Origin: Methyloligella sp.
GTDB taxonomy: Bacteria > Pseudomonadota > Alphaproteobacteria > Rhizobiales > HXMU1428-3
Assembly (NCBI GenBank): GCA_021604645.1
Contig: BQJJ01000008.1
Span: 1 to 64,000, forward strand
Reading direction: 5' to 3'
DNA length: 64,000 nt
Made by a program: the position numbers and the translations under genes. Below the pieces are notes generated by a model that did not search any database, had not been told where the DNA came from, and was given only the letters and a program-made list of their open reading frames with translations. Positions 44,679-54,486 of this stretch are shown in pieces (positions within the stretch are counted from its first letter, which is position 1; the number at the start of each line of letters is the position of its first letter).

Positions 44679-45461
44679 CTAAAAATTAGAAACTACAGCC
44701 AATCTTTTCTGCGACAAAAACTCCCGCCGCAAATTTTCATTACTTTCTCTAAAGCTTTTCTCTACAAACTCAATATGATCCCAGGCAGCTTGGCCAGCAT
44801 CATCAGCCCGCCCTTCCAAAACCGCATGCCCTATCTCTTTATGTTGGCGAACAAGCTCTTCACCGCTCCCAACAACTGCCAACAAAAAGTCAGGATTATA
44901 AAACACACCTCTATGTGTTAGTTCATAAATGGATGCCATTGTATGGATCATCATAGTATTATGACTGGCATCAACAATCGCTGCATGAAAACTAATATCA
45001 GCTTTTTTAGCAAGCTTGTCTTCTCCAGCCAAATGTGCGCGTTCGTGCTCTTCCAATATATTTTTAATAATTTCTTTATCAGAATTGGTAGCCCGCTTAG
45101 CCGCTAAGCGAGCCGCAAAAGCTTCTTGCTCCCGGCGATATTCAAGATAATCATAAAAAGCACCTGGATTACGAGAAATAAGATTAATCAAAGCTGGGTT
45201 CATCGCAGAACCAATAATAGGCGCTACAAAAGAGCCCTCACCATGTTTTACAACAATGAGCTTTAACTCTTCTAATCGCTGCAAAGCTTCACGAATTTTA
45301 GGTCGAGATACATCCATCGCATCTGCCATTTCTCGCTCAGAAGGAAGCTTAGCTCCTTCTTTTAGAACGCCAGTAACAATCAAATTCTCAATTTGATGTG
45401 TCACTGAATCAACCACTGTCTCATGGTCAATCGGTTCAAAAATAGCAGATTTCTTCTTCAT
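44679..45461 (-). CDS. FadR/GntR-family (FCD) regulator of the TRAP transporter
   Basis: This 260-residue protein has a GntR HTH at ~15-80 (KLPSEREMADAMDVSRPKIR, ALQRLEELKLIVVKHGEGSF) and an FCD domain (KKADISFHAAIVDASHNTMM; RQHKEIGHAVLEGRADDAGQ) with the Asp/His metal-ligand pattern. It is divergent from the TRAP genes across 300 bp containing ACTGGTAAA repeats. It probably senses the transported organic acid. It is a paralogue of the regulator at 40372. Confidence 0.88.
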   Translation of the reverse strand: MKKKSAIFEPIDHETVVDSVTHQIENLIVTGVLKEGAKLPSEREMADAMDVSRPKIREALQRLEELKLIVVKHGEGSFVAPIIGSAMNPALINLISRNPGAFYDYLEYRREQEAFAARLAAKRATNSDKEIIKNILEEHERAHLAGEDKLAKKADISFHAAIVDASHNTMMIHTMASIYELTHRGVFYNPDFLLAVVGSGEELVRQHKEIGHAVLEGRADDAGQAAWDHIEFVEKSFRESNENLRREFLSQKRLAVVSNF

Positions 45462-45477
45462 TTAATGTCAATCTCAT

Positions 45478-45690
45478 AACTGGTAAATTCTAATTATAAA
45501 TTATATAGCTATTAAATACAAAAGTGTCACCAACCATTATATAGCAAAAATACGCATACCAATAAATACTTACATCAGAACTAATAAGCTATTGTTTTTT
45601 ATAAACTTTACCTTAATAGAACCATAAAAGTTCATAAAATTAATAAAAAAACATTGAACTATCGTACTGGTAAACTTAATATACCACCAC
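45478..45690. promoter_or_regulatory. Divergent promoter region of the TRAP operon with repeated ACTGGTAAA boxes
   Basis: ACTGGTAAA occurs at ~45478 near the regulator start and again at ~45665, the second as TGGTA-aacttaa-TATACCA, an FCD-type dyad. The rest of this AT-rich 300-bp gap shows no gene. Confidence 0.45.
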
Positions 45691-45762
45691 TCACAAGCTT
45701 TTAAAACAATGAATCATAAATATGGAAAAAGCTTAGTGAAGATTTAATGTCGTGGAGGAATC

Positions 45763-46809
45763 ATGAAAAAATCTATTTTAGCACTCGCAGCTACTGTAGC
45801 TGCAGTCTCTTTTGCACCTGCCGCTTTCGCAGCAGACAAATTATTACTCAAAACACCAATCGCTTTTAAAAGCACACTACCTGGTCTTGGCTCACCAATT
45901 CCAAGAGTAGCTAAAGAGCTAGACCGCATGTCTGGCGGCTCTTTGAAAATGAAAGTCTATGAGCCAGGTAAGCTTGTAAAAGCTTTTGAGATTTTAGACA
46001 CTGTTTCATCAGGTAAAATTAACTCAGGTTACGCAACAGCGGGTTACTGGTCAGGTAAAATGCCAGCAGCTTCATTGTTCTCTGCAGTACCTTTTGGTCC
46101 AGAAACTGGTGAATATATGGCATGGATGTACTATGGCAATGGTTTGAAATTATACCAAGAAATGTATGATAAAAATGGTTACAACGTAAAAGTTCTACCA
46201 TGCGCAATCATCGCACCTGAAACTTCAGGCTGGTTTGGTAAAGAAATTAACAAACCAGAAGATCTCAAAGGCCTAAAAATGCGTTTCTTTGGTCTTGGTG
46301 GCAAAGTTATGCAAAAACTAGGTGTTGCAACATCTCTTCTCCCAGGTGGTGATATCTTCCCAGCACTTGAAAAAGGAGCAATCGATGCAACCGAATTTTC
46401 TATGCCTGCAATCGATAAGCTATTGGGCTTCCACAAGCTAGTTAAATACAACTACTTCCCTGGCTGGCACCAACAATCAACTATCTTCGAACTTCTTGTG
46501 AACAAAAAAGTTTGGGACGGAATGACAGCTCAACATAAAGCAATTCTTGAAAACGCATGTAAAGCCTCAATGGCAGATAGTTACGCTGAAGGCGAAGCTA
46601 TTCAACATGATGTTTTAAAAGAAAATGTTGAAAAGAACGGTGTGAAAATCAAACGTTGGAACCCTGAAATGCTAGCAGCTTTCAAAGGCGCTTGGGGCGA
46701 AGTCGTAGCTGAAGAAAAAGACGAATTTTTCCATAAAGTTTTAGATGACATGAACAAGTTTCGTGATGGCTACAAACTATGGAAAGACAACGCGTTTCTT
46801 CCACGCTAA
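45763..46809 (+). CDS. TRAP transporter solute-binding protein (DctP family)
   Basis: This 348-residue periplasmic binding protein has a signal peptide (~1-23, cut near AFAADK). The segments APETSGWFGKEINKPEDLKG, LKMRFFGLGGKVMQKLG with the carboxylate-binding Arg, LPGGDIFPALEKGAIDATEF and YFPGWHQQST match the subgroup that includes 2-oxoacid- and lactate-binding TRAP proteins. It starts a rightward operon; the permease follows after a 250-bp spacer with two or three hairpins. Lactate is inferred as ligand from dld, pyc and lldD nearby. Confidence 0.93.
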   Translation: MKKSILALAATVAAVSFAPAAFAADKLLLKTPIAFKSTLPGLGSPIPRVAKELDRMSGGSLKMKVYEPGKLVKAFEILDTVSSGKINSGYATAGYWSGKMPAASLFSAVPFGPETGEYMAWMYYGNGLKLYQEMYDKNGYNVKVLPCAIIAPETSGWFGKEINKPEDLKGLKMRFFGLGGKVMQKLGVATSLLPGGDIFPALEKGAIDATEFSMPAIDKLLGFHKLVKYNYFPGWHQQSTIFELLVNKKVWDGMTAQHKAILENACKASMADSYAEGEAIQHDVLKENVEKNGVKIKRWNPEMLAAFKGAWGEVVAEEKDEFFHKVLDDMNKFRDGYKLWKDNAFLPR

Positions 46810-46832
46810 AGCATGTTGAGCAAAAACACTTC

Positions 46833-46969
46833 GTTTTTGTAAAAAACAAGCGCAATTAAAAGATTAGCACATGTAGAAAAGTTAAAACAAAGCTACATGC
46901 GCTAATCTTCAGCAACCAGGTTCATCATAAAATTAAGATGAGAGAGCGGCAATTAAGATTTGCCGCTCT
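46833..46969 (+). promoter_or_regulatory. Hairpin array between binding protein and permease genes
   Basis: Three stems: CAAAAAC/GTTTTTG (46833), a 16-bp stem with one mismatch AGATTAGCACATGTAG / CTACATGCGCTAATCT (46861-46908), and AGAGCGGCAA/TTGCCGCTCT (46943-46969). None has a good T-run. They may stabilise or end part of the dctP transcript so that the binding protein is made in excess. Confidence 0.5.
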
Positions 46970-47060
46970 GAATGGTATAAGAGTAATATAAAAAAAAATA
47001 AAAATTCAATAATCGGATCAACCGAACAAGTGAGATCAAACTGAATTTGGGGAAGTAAAC

Positions 47061-49124
47061 ATGGCAAATGAAATAAATATCGCAGATGATCCAGTTGAAA
47101 AATATCAACAACTGGCAGAACATCCAGATAGTGACAAAAGTTCATTTGCTCTCATTCTCGACAAATTCGTAAAATCAATTGGTCATGTTGTGATGTGGGC
47201 CAACGCGCTCCTCATTGCAGCCATTATAACCCAGGTCACTCTGCGTTATTTTTTCGATATCAACTTTCCAAAACTAGATGAAATCCAATGGCATTTTTAT
47301 GCACTTGTTACAATGATCGGCATTTCCTACGCCATGGTAACAGATAGCCATGTGCGCGTTGATATTCTCTATACCCCCTTAAGCAAAAAATCCAAAAGAC
47401 TTATAGAAGTCATTGGTATTTTAGCACTTTTAACTCCCTTTATTTACCTAATGATCGATCAGGGCCTCGATTATTTCTATGATAGTTACAGAGTAAATGA
47501 GCGATCCGATAGCCCAACTGGTCTTCCTGGTCGTTGGGCATTAAAAGCCATAATCCCTATCAGTTTTTGTTTACTTGCAATCGGCGCCCTAGCCAGGCTT
47601 ATACACGACACCCATGCCCTCTTTATAAATGATGCCAGCGAAAGAATTGGCAAAGACTTAAAAGTCATTTTATTCGCTTTTATCTTTTTTGCAGCTCTAG
47701 GCTATGGCCTCACTCATTTAGTTGAAAGTACAGAAGATAAACTAGTTGTAACTATGTTTATCACTTTTATTGCCCTCCTATTCTCAGGCTTCCCTGTCGC
47801 ATGGGTTCTGGCCGGTGTCGGTGTTGGCTTTTGTGGCATCTCATACATGTTTGATAATGACATGATGAAATGGACAGGCCTTGAAAGCACCCTTTCCGGT
47901 CTCGATTACTTAACCCTCGGTACTGTCGTAAATCGCACCTATTCGACCATGACAAGTGCAGTGCTTGTAGCCCTACCAATGTTCATCTTTATGGGGCTTA
48001 TGCTTGATGAATCAGGCGTGGCTGAACGTTTGATGAAATCAATGCAAAAACTCTTCGGCACAGTCCGCGGTGGTCTTGCAATCACAGTCGCTTTAATCGG
48101 TATCATTTTAGCCGCCTCAACTGGCATCATTGGCGCCTCTGTTGTCCTCCTTGGCGTCCTCTCCCTACCAACCATGATGCAACAAAACTACTCAAAGTCT
48201 CTTGCAGCTGGTGTGGTTTCAGCCTCAGGAACATTAGGCATTCTGATCCCTCCCTCAATCATGCTTGTCATCATGGCTGATCAAATGACACTCTCCGTTG
48301 GAGACGTTTTCATGGCTGCTGTATTCCCAGGCTTCTTACTTGGTCTTTTATATTTAGGTTATTTATTCACATACGCTCAGCTAAACAAAACTGCGGCCCC
48401 CGTTCCTGACGACGCTGTAAGACCTGATTGGACAGCTGTTAAAGAATTGATGATCGCAATCATACCAACATTATTGCTGATCCTGTCAGTTCTTGGAACA
48501 ATCTTCGCCGGCATCACCACACCAACAGAAGCCTCAGGCGTTGGCGCAATCGGCGCTACAATTCTAGCCCTTGCTTATAGAAAACTCACATTCAAAAAAT
48601 TACACAACGTTCTAAAATCAACATTCAATACAACAGCCTACATCTTCGCAATTTTCTTAGGCGCCACAGTGTTCTCCTTCGTATTACGTGAACTAGGTGG
48701 TGATCAGCTCATTGAGAGCATGATCCACTCAACAGGCTTAGGTGCATATGGCACCGTCCTCTTCATCTTATTTATCGTCTTTTTACTGGGTTTTGTTCTT
48801 GATTGGATCGAAATCACATTGATCATCTTGCCCTTAATGCGCCCCATCATCAGCGCACTAACGCTAGATGTCCCTGGCTTTGGTCTAGAAGATCCTCAAA
48901 TCATTTGGTTTGTTATCCTGGTGGCTGTCACCCTGCAAACGTCCTTCTTAACCCCGCCTGTTGGCTTTGCCCTCTTTTATTTGAAAGGGGTCTGCCCGAA
49001 AGAAATAACCCTTTGGCATATTTATAGAGGTGTCATCCCATTCGTGATCCTGCAACTAGTCGGTCTCGCTATTGTATTTTTCTTCCCAGAACTGGCGACT
49101 TGGCTGCCCTCGGTCGCTTATTAA
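47061..49124 (+). CDS. TRAP transporter fused small+large membrane subunits (DctQM)
   Basis: A 687-residue membrane protein. Residues ~30-215 are the DctQ small subunit (IITQVTLRYFFDINFPKLDE, WHFYALVTMIGISYAMVTDS, HVRVDILY) and ~235-687 the DctM large permease (LLFSGFPVAWVLAGVGVGF, LPMFIFMGLMLDESGVAERL, GTLGILIPPSIMLVIMADQM, SFLTPPVGFALFYLKGV). Fused QM forms are a known TRAP variant. They use the sodium gradient to bring in organic acids delivered by DctP. SD GGGGAAG. Confidence 0.95.
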   Translation: MANEINIADDPVEKYQQLAEHPDSDKSSFALILDKFVKSIGHVVMWANALLIAAIITQVTLRYFFDINFPKLDEIQWHFYALVTMIGISYAMVTDSHVRVDILYTPLSKKSKRLIEVIGILALLTPFIYLMIDQGLDYFYDSYRVNERSDSPTGLPGRWALKAIIPISFCLLAIGALARLIHDTHALFINDASERIGKDLKVILFAFIFFAALGYGLTHLVESTEDKLVVTMFITFIALLFSGFPVAWVLAGVGVGFCGISYMFDNDMMKWTGLESTLSGLDYLTLGTVVNRTYSTMTSAVLVALPMFIFMGLMLDESGVAERLMKSMQKLFGTVRGGLAITVALIGIILAASTGIIGASVVLLGVLSLPTMMQQNYSKSLAAGVVSASGTLGILIPPSIMLVIMADQMTLSVGDVFMAAVFPGFLLGLLYLGYLFTYAQLNKTAAPVPDDAVRPDWTAVKELMIAIIPTLLLILSVLGTIFAGITTPTEASGVGAIGATILALAYRKLTFKKLHNVLKSTFNTTAYIFAIFLGATVFSFVLRELGGDQLIESMIHSTGLGAYGTVLFILFIVFLLGFVLDWIEITLIILPLMRPIISALTLDVPGFGLEDPQIIWFVILVAVTLQTSFLTPPVGFALFYLKGVCPKEITLWHIYRGVIPFVILQLVGLAIVFFFPELATWLPSVAY

Positions 49125-49168
49125 GCAGCCGAAGAAATCACAAGGCGTAAATAAATTATAGGTCACTA

Positions 49169-50863
49169 ATGAACAATAGAGAGCTCATCAATTCCTTTAA
49201 AAAAATTTTAGGAAACAAATACGTAACAACTGATGAAAAAAGCATGGAACGGTTTTGCAAGGGCTTTCGCTCCGGTGAAGGAAAAGCCCTTGCAGTCCTT
49301 CACCCCGGAACTCTGTTAGAACAATGGCAAGTCGTCAAAGCCTGTGTTGAAGCTGATAAAATCATCATCATGCAAGCCGCAAACACAGGCCTAACTGAAG
49401 GCTCAACGCCAAATGGTGTCTATGACCGTGAAGTTGTGATCATCAGCACCAATCGGATGGATCAAATCCAGGTGTTAGATAAAGGCAAACAAATTTTGAG
49501 CTTTCCGGGCTCAACTCTTTTCAAGCTCGAAAGAATACTAAAGCCCTTAAACCGCCAACCACATTCAGTCATTGGTTCTTCTTCTATCGGTGCATCAATC
49601 ATTGGCGGCGTTTGCAACAACTCAGGCGGCTCCCTTATTGAACGTGGCGTAGCTTACACAGAACTCGCTCTCTTTGCTCAAATCACTGATCAAGGCGAAT
49701 TGCAATTGGTCAATCATTTAGGAATAGAGCTAGGTGACACCCCTGAAGAAATACTCACACGCCTTGAAGAAGGAGACTACACTGAAGACGATGTGCTCCA
49801 AACAAACAAGAACGCCTCCGATAAAGAATATATCGATCGTATAAGAAACATCGACGCAGAAACACCCGCAAGATACAATGCTGATAAAAGCAAGCTCTAC
49901 GAAGTAAGTGGGTGCGCCGGCAAACTCGTTGTCTTTTCAGTTCGCCTGGATACATTCCCAAAAAACACCTCAGAGGCTACATTCTACATCGGAACAAACA
50001 CGCCTGAAGAACTAACTGAGCTAAGACGAATAATCCTAAAATCATTTAAAAACTTGCCTGTCTCTGCGGAATATGTGCACAGCGGAATTTTTGATCTGGC
50101 CAAAAAATATGGCAAAGACACACTAATGATGATCAAATATTTAGGTACAGATTATCTGCCAATGTTTTTTGCTCTCAAAGGAACTATTGACGCTCACTTA
50201 AATAAAATCAAGTTTTTGCCAAAAAATTTAATTGACCATTTTATGCAACTTGTCAGTGGGCTTTGGCCTGAAATGTTGCCAAAATCAATTTTAAAATGGC
50301 GAGAAGACTATGAGCATCACTTAATTTTAAAAATGCATGGCGAAGGAATAGAAGAAGCCAGAGAGTTTTTAAAATCCTTTTTTAATGAAAACTCTGGAGA
50401 CTATTTTGAGTGCACCCCTAAAGAAGCTAAATTAGCAGCTCTTCATAGATTTGCCGCAGCCGGTGCACCTGTTCGCTACCAAGCCGTTCATCACAAAGAA
50501 GTCGAAGATGTAATAGCTCTAGACATTGCACTCAAGCGAAATGATAAGAATTGGCTAGAAGTTTTGCCAAAAGAAATTACAGACAAACTAGTACATACAT
50601 TTTATTACGGCCATTTCATGTGCCATGTATTCCATCATGATTACATAGTCAAAAAAGATGACGACCCTAAAGAAATCAAAGCTAAAATGCTGGAATTACT
50701 CAATGAAAAAGGTGCTGAATATCCAGCAGAACATAATGTTGGGCATATTTATAAAGCCAAACCTGATTTGGCAAATTTTTATAAATCAATAGACCCAACC
50801 AACAGCTTAAACCCTGGGCTTGGTAAAATGTCCAAAGCTAAAAATTACGCAGAAACACCGTAA
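49169..50863 (+). CDS. dld: Quinone-dependent D-lactate dehydrogenase
   Basis: A 564-residue FAD enzyme oxidising D-lactate to pyruvate at the inner membrane. FAD/PCMH domain ~1-230 with MQAANTGLTEGSTPNGVYDR and VIGSSSIGASIIGGVCNNSG; C-terminal Dld membrane-binding domain with HHKEVEDVIALDIALKRND, FYYGHFMCHVFHHDYIVKK and YPAEHNVGHIYKAKPDL. The length equals E. coli Dld (571). It follows the TRAP permease by 44 bp and is presumably in the same operon, which identifies lactate as the likely cargo. Confidence 0.96.
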   Translation: MNNRELINSFKKILGNKYVTTDEKSMERFCKGFRSGEGKALAVLHPGTLLEQWQVVKACVEADKIIIMQAANTGLTEGSTPNGVYDREVVIISTNRMDQIQVLDKGKQILSFPGSTLFKLERILKPLNRQPHSVIGSSSIGASIIGGVCNNSGGSLIERGVAYTELALFAQITDQGELQLVNHLGIELGDTPEEILTRLEEGDYTEDDVLQTNKNASDKEYIDRIRNIDAETPARYNADKSKLYEVSGCAGKLVVFSVRLDTFPKNTSEATFYIGTNTPEELTELRRIILKSFKNLPVSAEYVHSGIFDLAKKYGKDTLMMIKYLGTDYLPMFFALKGTIDAHLNKIKFLPKNLIDHFMQLVSGLWPEMLPKSILKWREDYEHHLILKMHGEGIEEAREFLKSFFNENSGDYFECTPKEAKLAALHRFAAAGAPVRYQAVHHKEVEDVIALDIALKRNDKNWLEVLPKEITDKLVHTFYYGHFMCHVFHHDYIVKKDDDPKEIKAKMLELLNEKGAEYPAEHNVGHIYKAKPDLANFYKSIDPTNSLNPGLGKMSKAKNYAETP

Positions 50864-50974
50864 TACATACCAAACATCCTGGATGAACTCGCAGTTAGAC
50901 CGCATTGATAGACAGATGCTCACTCGAGTAAGACATAAAACAAAAATAAGACGACCAAAATGAAGGGTGTCACA

Positions 50975-53900
50975 ATGACAGAGTTCAAAAAAATCCTGAT
51001 CGCCAACCGCGGTGAAATCGCAATCCGTATTTTGCGCGCAGTAAACGAGCTTGGCAAAAAAACTGTCGCCATTTACGCTGAGGAAGACAAACTATCCCTT
51101 CATCGATTTAAAGCTGATGAAGCCTATAAGATCGGTGAAGACCTAGGCCCCGTCGCAGCTTATCTCTCCATAGATGAAATCATACGCGTTGCCAAACTAT
51201 CAGGCGCGGATGCCATCCACCCAGGCTATGGCCTCTTGTCAGAAAATCCTGAACTGGTCGACGCCTGTGAAGCCAACGGCATCACCTTCATTGGCCCCAA
51301 AGCTGCGACTATGCGCGCCCTGGGTGATAAAGCAAGCGCAAGAAAAGTTGCAATGGAAGCTGGTGTCCCAGTTATCCCAGCTAGTGAAGTCCTAAGTGAG
51401 GATTTTTCTGAAGCAAAACAAGTCGCCAAAGAAGTCGGCTACCCCATGATGCTAAAAGCAAGTTGGGGGGGCGGTGGTCGCGGCATGCGCCCTATTCACT
51501 CTGAAGACGAACTAGAAGAAAAAATCAGAGAGGGACGTAGAGAAGCTGAAGCCGCCTTTGGTAATGGCGAAGGCTATCTTGAAAAAATGATCCAACGCGC
51601 CCGCCATGTTGAAGTTCAAATTTTAGGCGATACCCACGGAGAGATTTATCACCTTTTTGAGCGCGATTGTTCTGTCCAACGACGCAATCAAAAAGTTGTA
51701 GAGCGAGCACCAGCCCCTTACCTCACAGAAGAACAAAGAGCTGAGATCTGTGAGCTGGGGTTAAAAATCTGCTCCCATGTAGGCTATGAATGCGCTGGCA
51801 CTGTTGAGTTCTTAATGGATATGGAAACAGACAAGTTCTATTTCATTGAAGTGAACCCACGCATTCAAGTCGAACATACAGTCACAGAAGAAGTCACTGG
51901 CATAGATATTGTCCGCGCTCAAATTCTAATCGCGGAAGGTCAAACTCTAAGTGAGGCAACCGGCAAAGAAACACAAGACGACATCCGCTTAAATGGTCAC
52001 GCCCTTCAATGCCGCGTGACAACTGAAGACCCACAAAACAACTTCATCCCAGATTATGGGCGAATTTCAGCCTACCGTTCAGCCACAGGAATGGGCATCC
52101 GCCTTGATGGCGGCACAGCCTATTCCGGCGGTGTCATCACAAGATATTACGACAGTCTACTGGTAAAAGTAACAGCCTGGGCCACCACCCCAGAAGCCAC
52201 AATCGCCAGAATGGACCGCGCTCTGAGGGAATTCCGCATCAGAGGCGTTTCAACCAACATCGCATTTGTTGAAAATTTATTACAGCATCCAACCTTCCTC
52301 TCAAACGAGTACACAACCAAATTTATTGACACAACACCAGATCTTTTCAAACTGAAAAAACGAAAAGACAGAGCGACAAAGATCCTAACTTACATAGCTG
52401 ATATCACTGTCAATGGTCACCCGGAAACAGAAGACAGAGAAGAACCGGCAGCTACCGTAAAAACACCAAAAGCGCCAACCCACGAACCAAGCGCACCCCC
52501 TCCTGGTACCCGAACCATGCTTGAAGCTGAAGGACCAGAGGCAGTTGCCAATTGGTTATTGAACCAAAAGAAAGTGCTGATAACGGACACAACCATGCGA
52601 GATGGCCATCAATCGCTCCTTGCAACACGCATGCGTTCATTTGATATGGTCAACATCGCTGAAACATATTCAAAAACTTTACCAAACCTATTTTCACTAG
52701 AGTGCTGGGGCGGTGCCACTTTTGATGTATCTTACCGCTTCTTACAAGAATGCCCCTGGCAACGACTACGAGATATCAGGTCAGCATGCCCCAATATCAT
52801 GACACAAATGCTCTTACGAGCATCAAACGGTGTCGGCTACACAAACTACCCAGACAATGTTGTTCAGTTCTTTGTTAAACAAGCCGCAGAAACGGGCATC
52901 GATGTTTTTCGCGTTTTTGATAGTCTGAATTGGGTTGAAAATATGCGCGTAGCTATGGACGCCGTTTGTGAAGCCAATAAAATCTGTGAAGGTACCATTT
53001 GCTACACAGGTGACATCTTAGATCCCAACCGTGCCAAATATGACATCAACTATTATGTCACAATGGGCAAAGAGCTCAAAGCCGCAGGCGCTCACATTCT
53101 TGGTTTGAAAGACATGGCGGGCCTCTTAAAACCGGCAGCCGCTAAAATCTTAATTAAAGCCTTAAAAGAAGAAATTGGCTTGCCCGTCCATTTCCATACC
53201 CATGACACCAGCGGTATCGCAGCTTCCACCATTCTAGCCAGCATTGACGCTGGTGTTGATGCAGTAGACGCTGCAATGGATCCTTTCTCAGGAGCCACCT
53301 CTCAACCATGCCTTGGCTCAATAGTAGAAGCATTGAACCACACCGAGCGCGACACAGGTCTTGATATTAAAGCCATTCGAGAAATCGCACTTTATTGGGA
53401 GCAAGTTCGTACTCAATACACAGCCTTTGAAGCCGGTCTTCAAGCACCAGCATCTGAGGTTTACTTACACGAAATGCCTGGCGGCCAATTTACAAACCTC
53501 AAAGCACAAGCCCGCAGCCTAGGCCTCGAAGAACGTTGGCCTGAGATTGCCCAAACCTATGCAGACGTCAATAAAATGTTTGGTGACATCGTGAAAGTTA
53601 CGCCGTCTTCAAAAGTTGTTGGCGACATGGCATTATTAATGGTCAGCCAAGATATAACTCAAGCGGAAGTAGAGGATCCTGCTATAGAGGTTGCCTTCCC
53701 TGATAGCGTCGTCGATATGATGAAAGGTAATTTAGGCCAACCACCTGGCGGCTTCCCTAAAAACTTACAAAGTAAAGTTTTAAAAGGCGAGCAACCACTT
53801 CTCACACGGCCAGGCGCTGATATGCCAGCTATTGATTTGGAGCAAACCCGCAAAGACCTATCAAAAGAATTAGAGGGTCTATCAATCGATGATGAGGATT

Positions 53901-54418
53901 TAAATGGTTATTTAATGTATCCAAAAGTCTTCCTTGATTATATGGGGCGCCATAGAAATTACGGACCTGTGCGTACATTACCGACCCTCACCTTCTTTTA
54001 TGGCATGAAACCCGGCGAAGAAATCGAAGCCGAAATTGCTCCTGGTAAAACACTTGAAATCAGATTGCTAGCCGTTGGTGAAACCAATGATGATGGTGAT
54101 GTAAAAGTCTTTTTTGAACTAAACGGACAACCAAGGGTCATACGCGTACCAAACAGAAAAGCAAAAGCTAGCGTCACCTCAAGGCCAAAAGCCATTGAAG
54201 GGGACCCAACCCATATTAGCGCACCAATGCCAGGCGTCGTTGCCTCTTTAGCTGTTTCGGTTGGTCAAAAAATTAGCGCAGGAGACTTACTGTTAACCAT
54301 CGAGGCCATGAAAATGGAAACCGGCATTCACGCCGAAAATGATTGCATAATCAGTGCACTACATGTAAACGCTGGCAGCCAAATTGATGCAAAAGATTTA
54401 TTAATCGAGTTAGAATAA
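50975..54418 (+). CDS. pyc: Pyruvate carboxylase
   Basis: This 1147-residue enzyme makes oxaloacetate from pyruvate with ATP and bicarbonate. Biotin carboxylase ~1-455 (KILIANRGEIAIRILRA; MLKASWGGGGRGMRPI; HVEVQILGD; EVNPRIQVEHTVTEE), carboxyltransferase ~530-830 (TDTTMRDGHQSLLATRMRS; GLKDMAGLLKPAA; HFHTHDTSG), and a C-terminal biotinyl domain (IEAMKMETGIH with the biotin Lys). ATG at 50975 is preceded by AAGGGTG; an ATG at 50960 would put that SD inside the gene. It lies downstream of dld, so lactate-derived pyruvate can refill the TCA cycle. Confidence 0.97.
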   Translation: MTEFKKILIANRGEIAIRILRAVNELGKKTVAIYAEEDKLSLHRFKADEAYKIGEDLGPVAAYLSIDEIIRVAKLSGADAIHPGYGLLSENPELVDACEANGITFIGPKAATMRALGDKASARKVAMEAGVPVIPASEVLSEDFSEAKQVAKEVGYPMMLKASWGGGGRGMRPIHSEDELEEKIREGRREAEAAFGNGEGYLEKMIQRARHVEVQILGDTHGEIYHLFERDCSVQRRNQKVVERAPAPYLTEEQRAEICELGLKICSHVGYECAGTVEFLMDMETDKFYFIEVNPRIQVEHTVTEEVTGIDIVRAQILIAEGQTLSEATGKETQDDIRLNGHALQCRVTTEDPQNNFIPDYGRISAYRSATGMGIRLDGGTAYSGGVITRYYDSLLVKVTAWATTPEATIARMDRALREFRIRGVSTNIAFVENLLQHPTFLSNEYTTKFIDTTPDLFKLKKRKDRATKILTYIADITVNGHPETEDREEPAATVKTPKAPTHEPSAPPPGTRTMLEAEGPEAVANWLLNQKKVLITDTTMRDGHQSLLATRMRSFDMVNIAETYSKTLPNLFSLECWGGATFDVSYRFLQECPWQRLRDIRSACPNIMTQMLLRASNGVGYTNYPDNVVQFFVKQAAETGIDVFRVFDSLNWVENMRVAMDAVCEANKICEGTICYTGDILDPNRAKYDINYYVTMGKELKAAGAHILGLKDMAGLLKPAAAKILIKALKEEIGLPVHFHTHDTSGIAASTILASIDAGVDAVDAAMDPFSGATSQPCLGSIVEALNHTERDTGLDIKAIREIALYWEQVRTQYTAFEAGLQAPASEVYLHEMPGGQFTNLKAQARSLGLEERWPEIAQTYADVNKMFGDIVKVTPSSKVVGDMALLMVSQDITQAEVEDPAIEVAFPDSVVDMMKGNLGQPPGGFPKNLQSKVLKGEQPLLTRPGADMPAIDLEQTRKDLSKELEGLSIDDEDLNGYLMYPKVFLDYMGRHRNYGPVRTLPTLTFFYGMKPGEEIEAEIAPGKTLEIRLLAVGETNDDGDVKVFFELNGQPRVIRVPNRKAKASVTSRPKAIEGDPTHISAPMPGVVASLAVSVGQKISAGDLLLTIEAMKMETGIHAENDCIISALHVNAGSQIDAKDLLIELE

Positions 54419-54446
54419 AAACCTAAAAGATAAGATAAGACAGATG

Positions 54447-54483
54447 GACAGGCATCAAGAACAAAGATCTTTATGCCTGTCTA
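54447..54483. terminator. Bidirectional terminator between pyc and soxT
   Basis: GACAGGCAT/ATGCCTGTC stem with a 17-nt loop that itself can fold (AAGATCTTT); it lies between convergent genes. Confidence 0.7.
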
Positions 54484-54486
54484 TTA

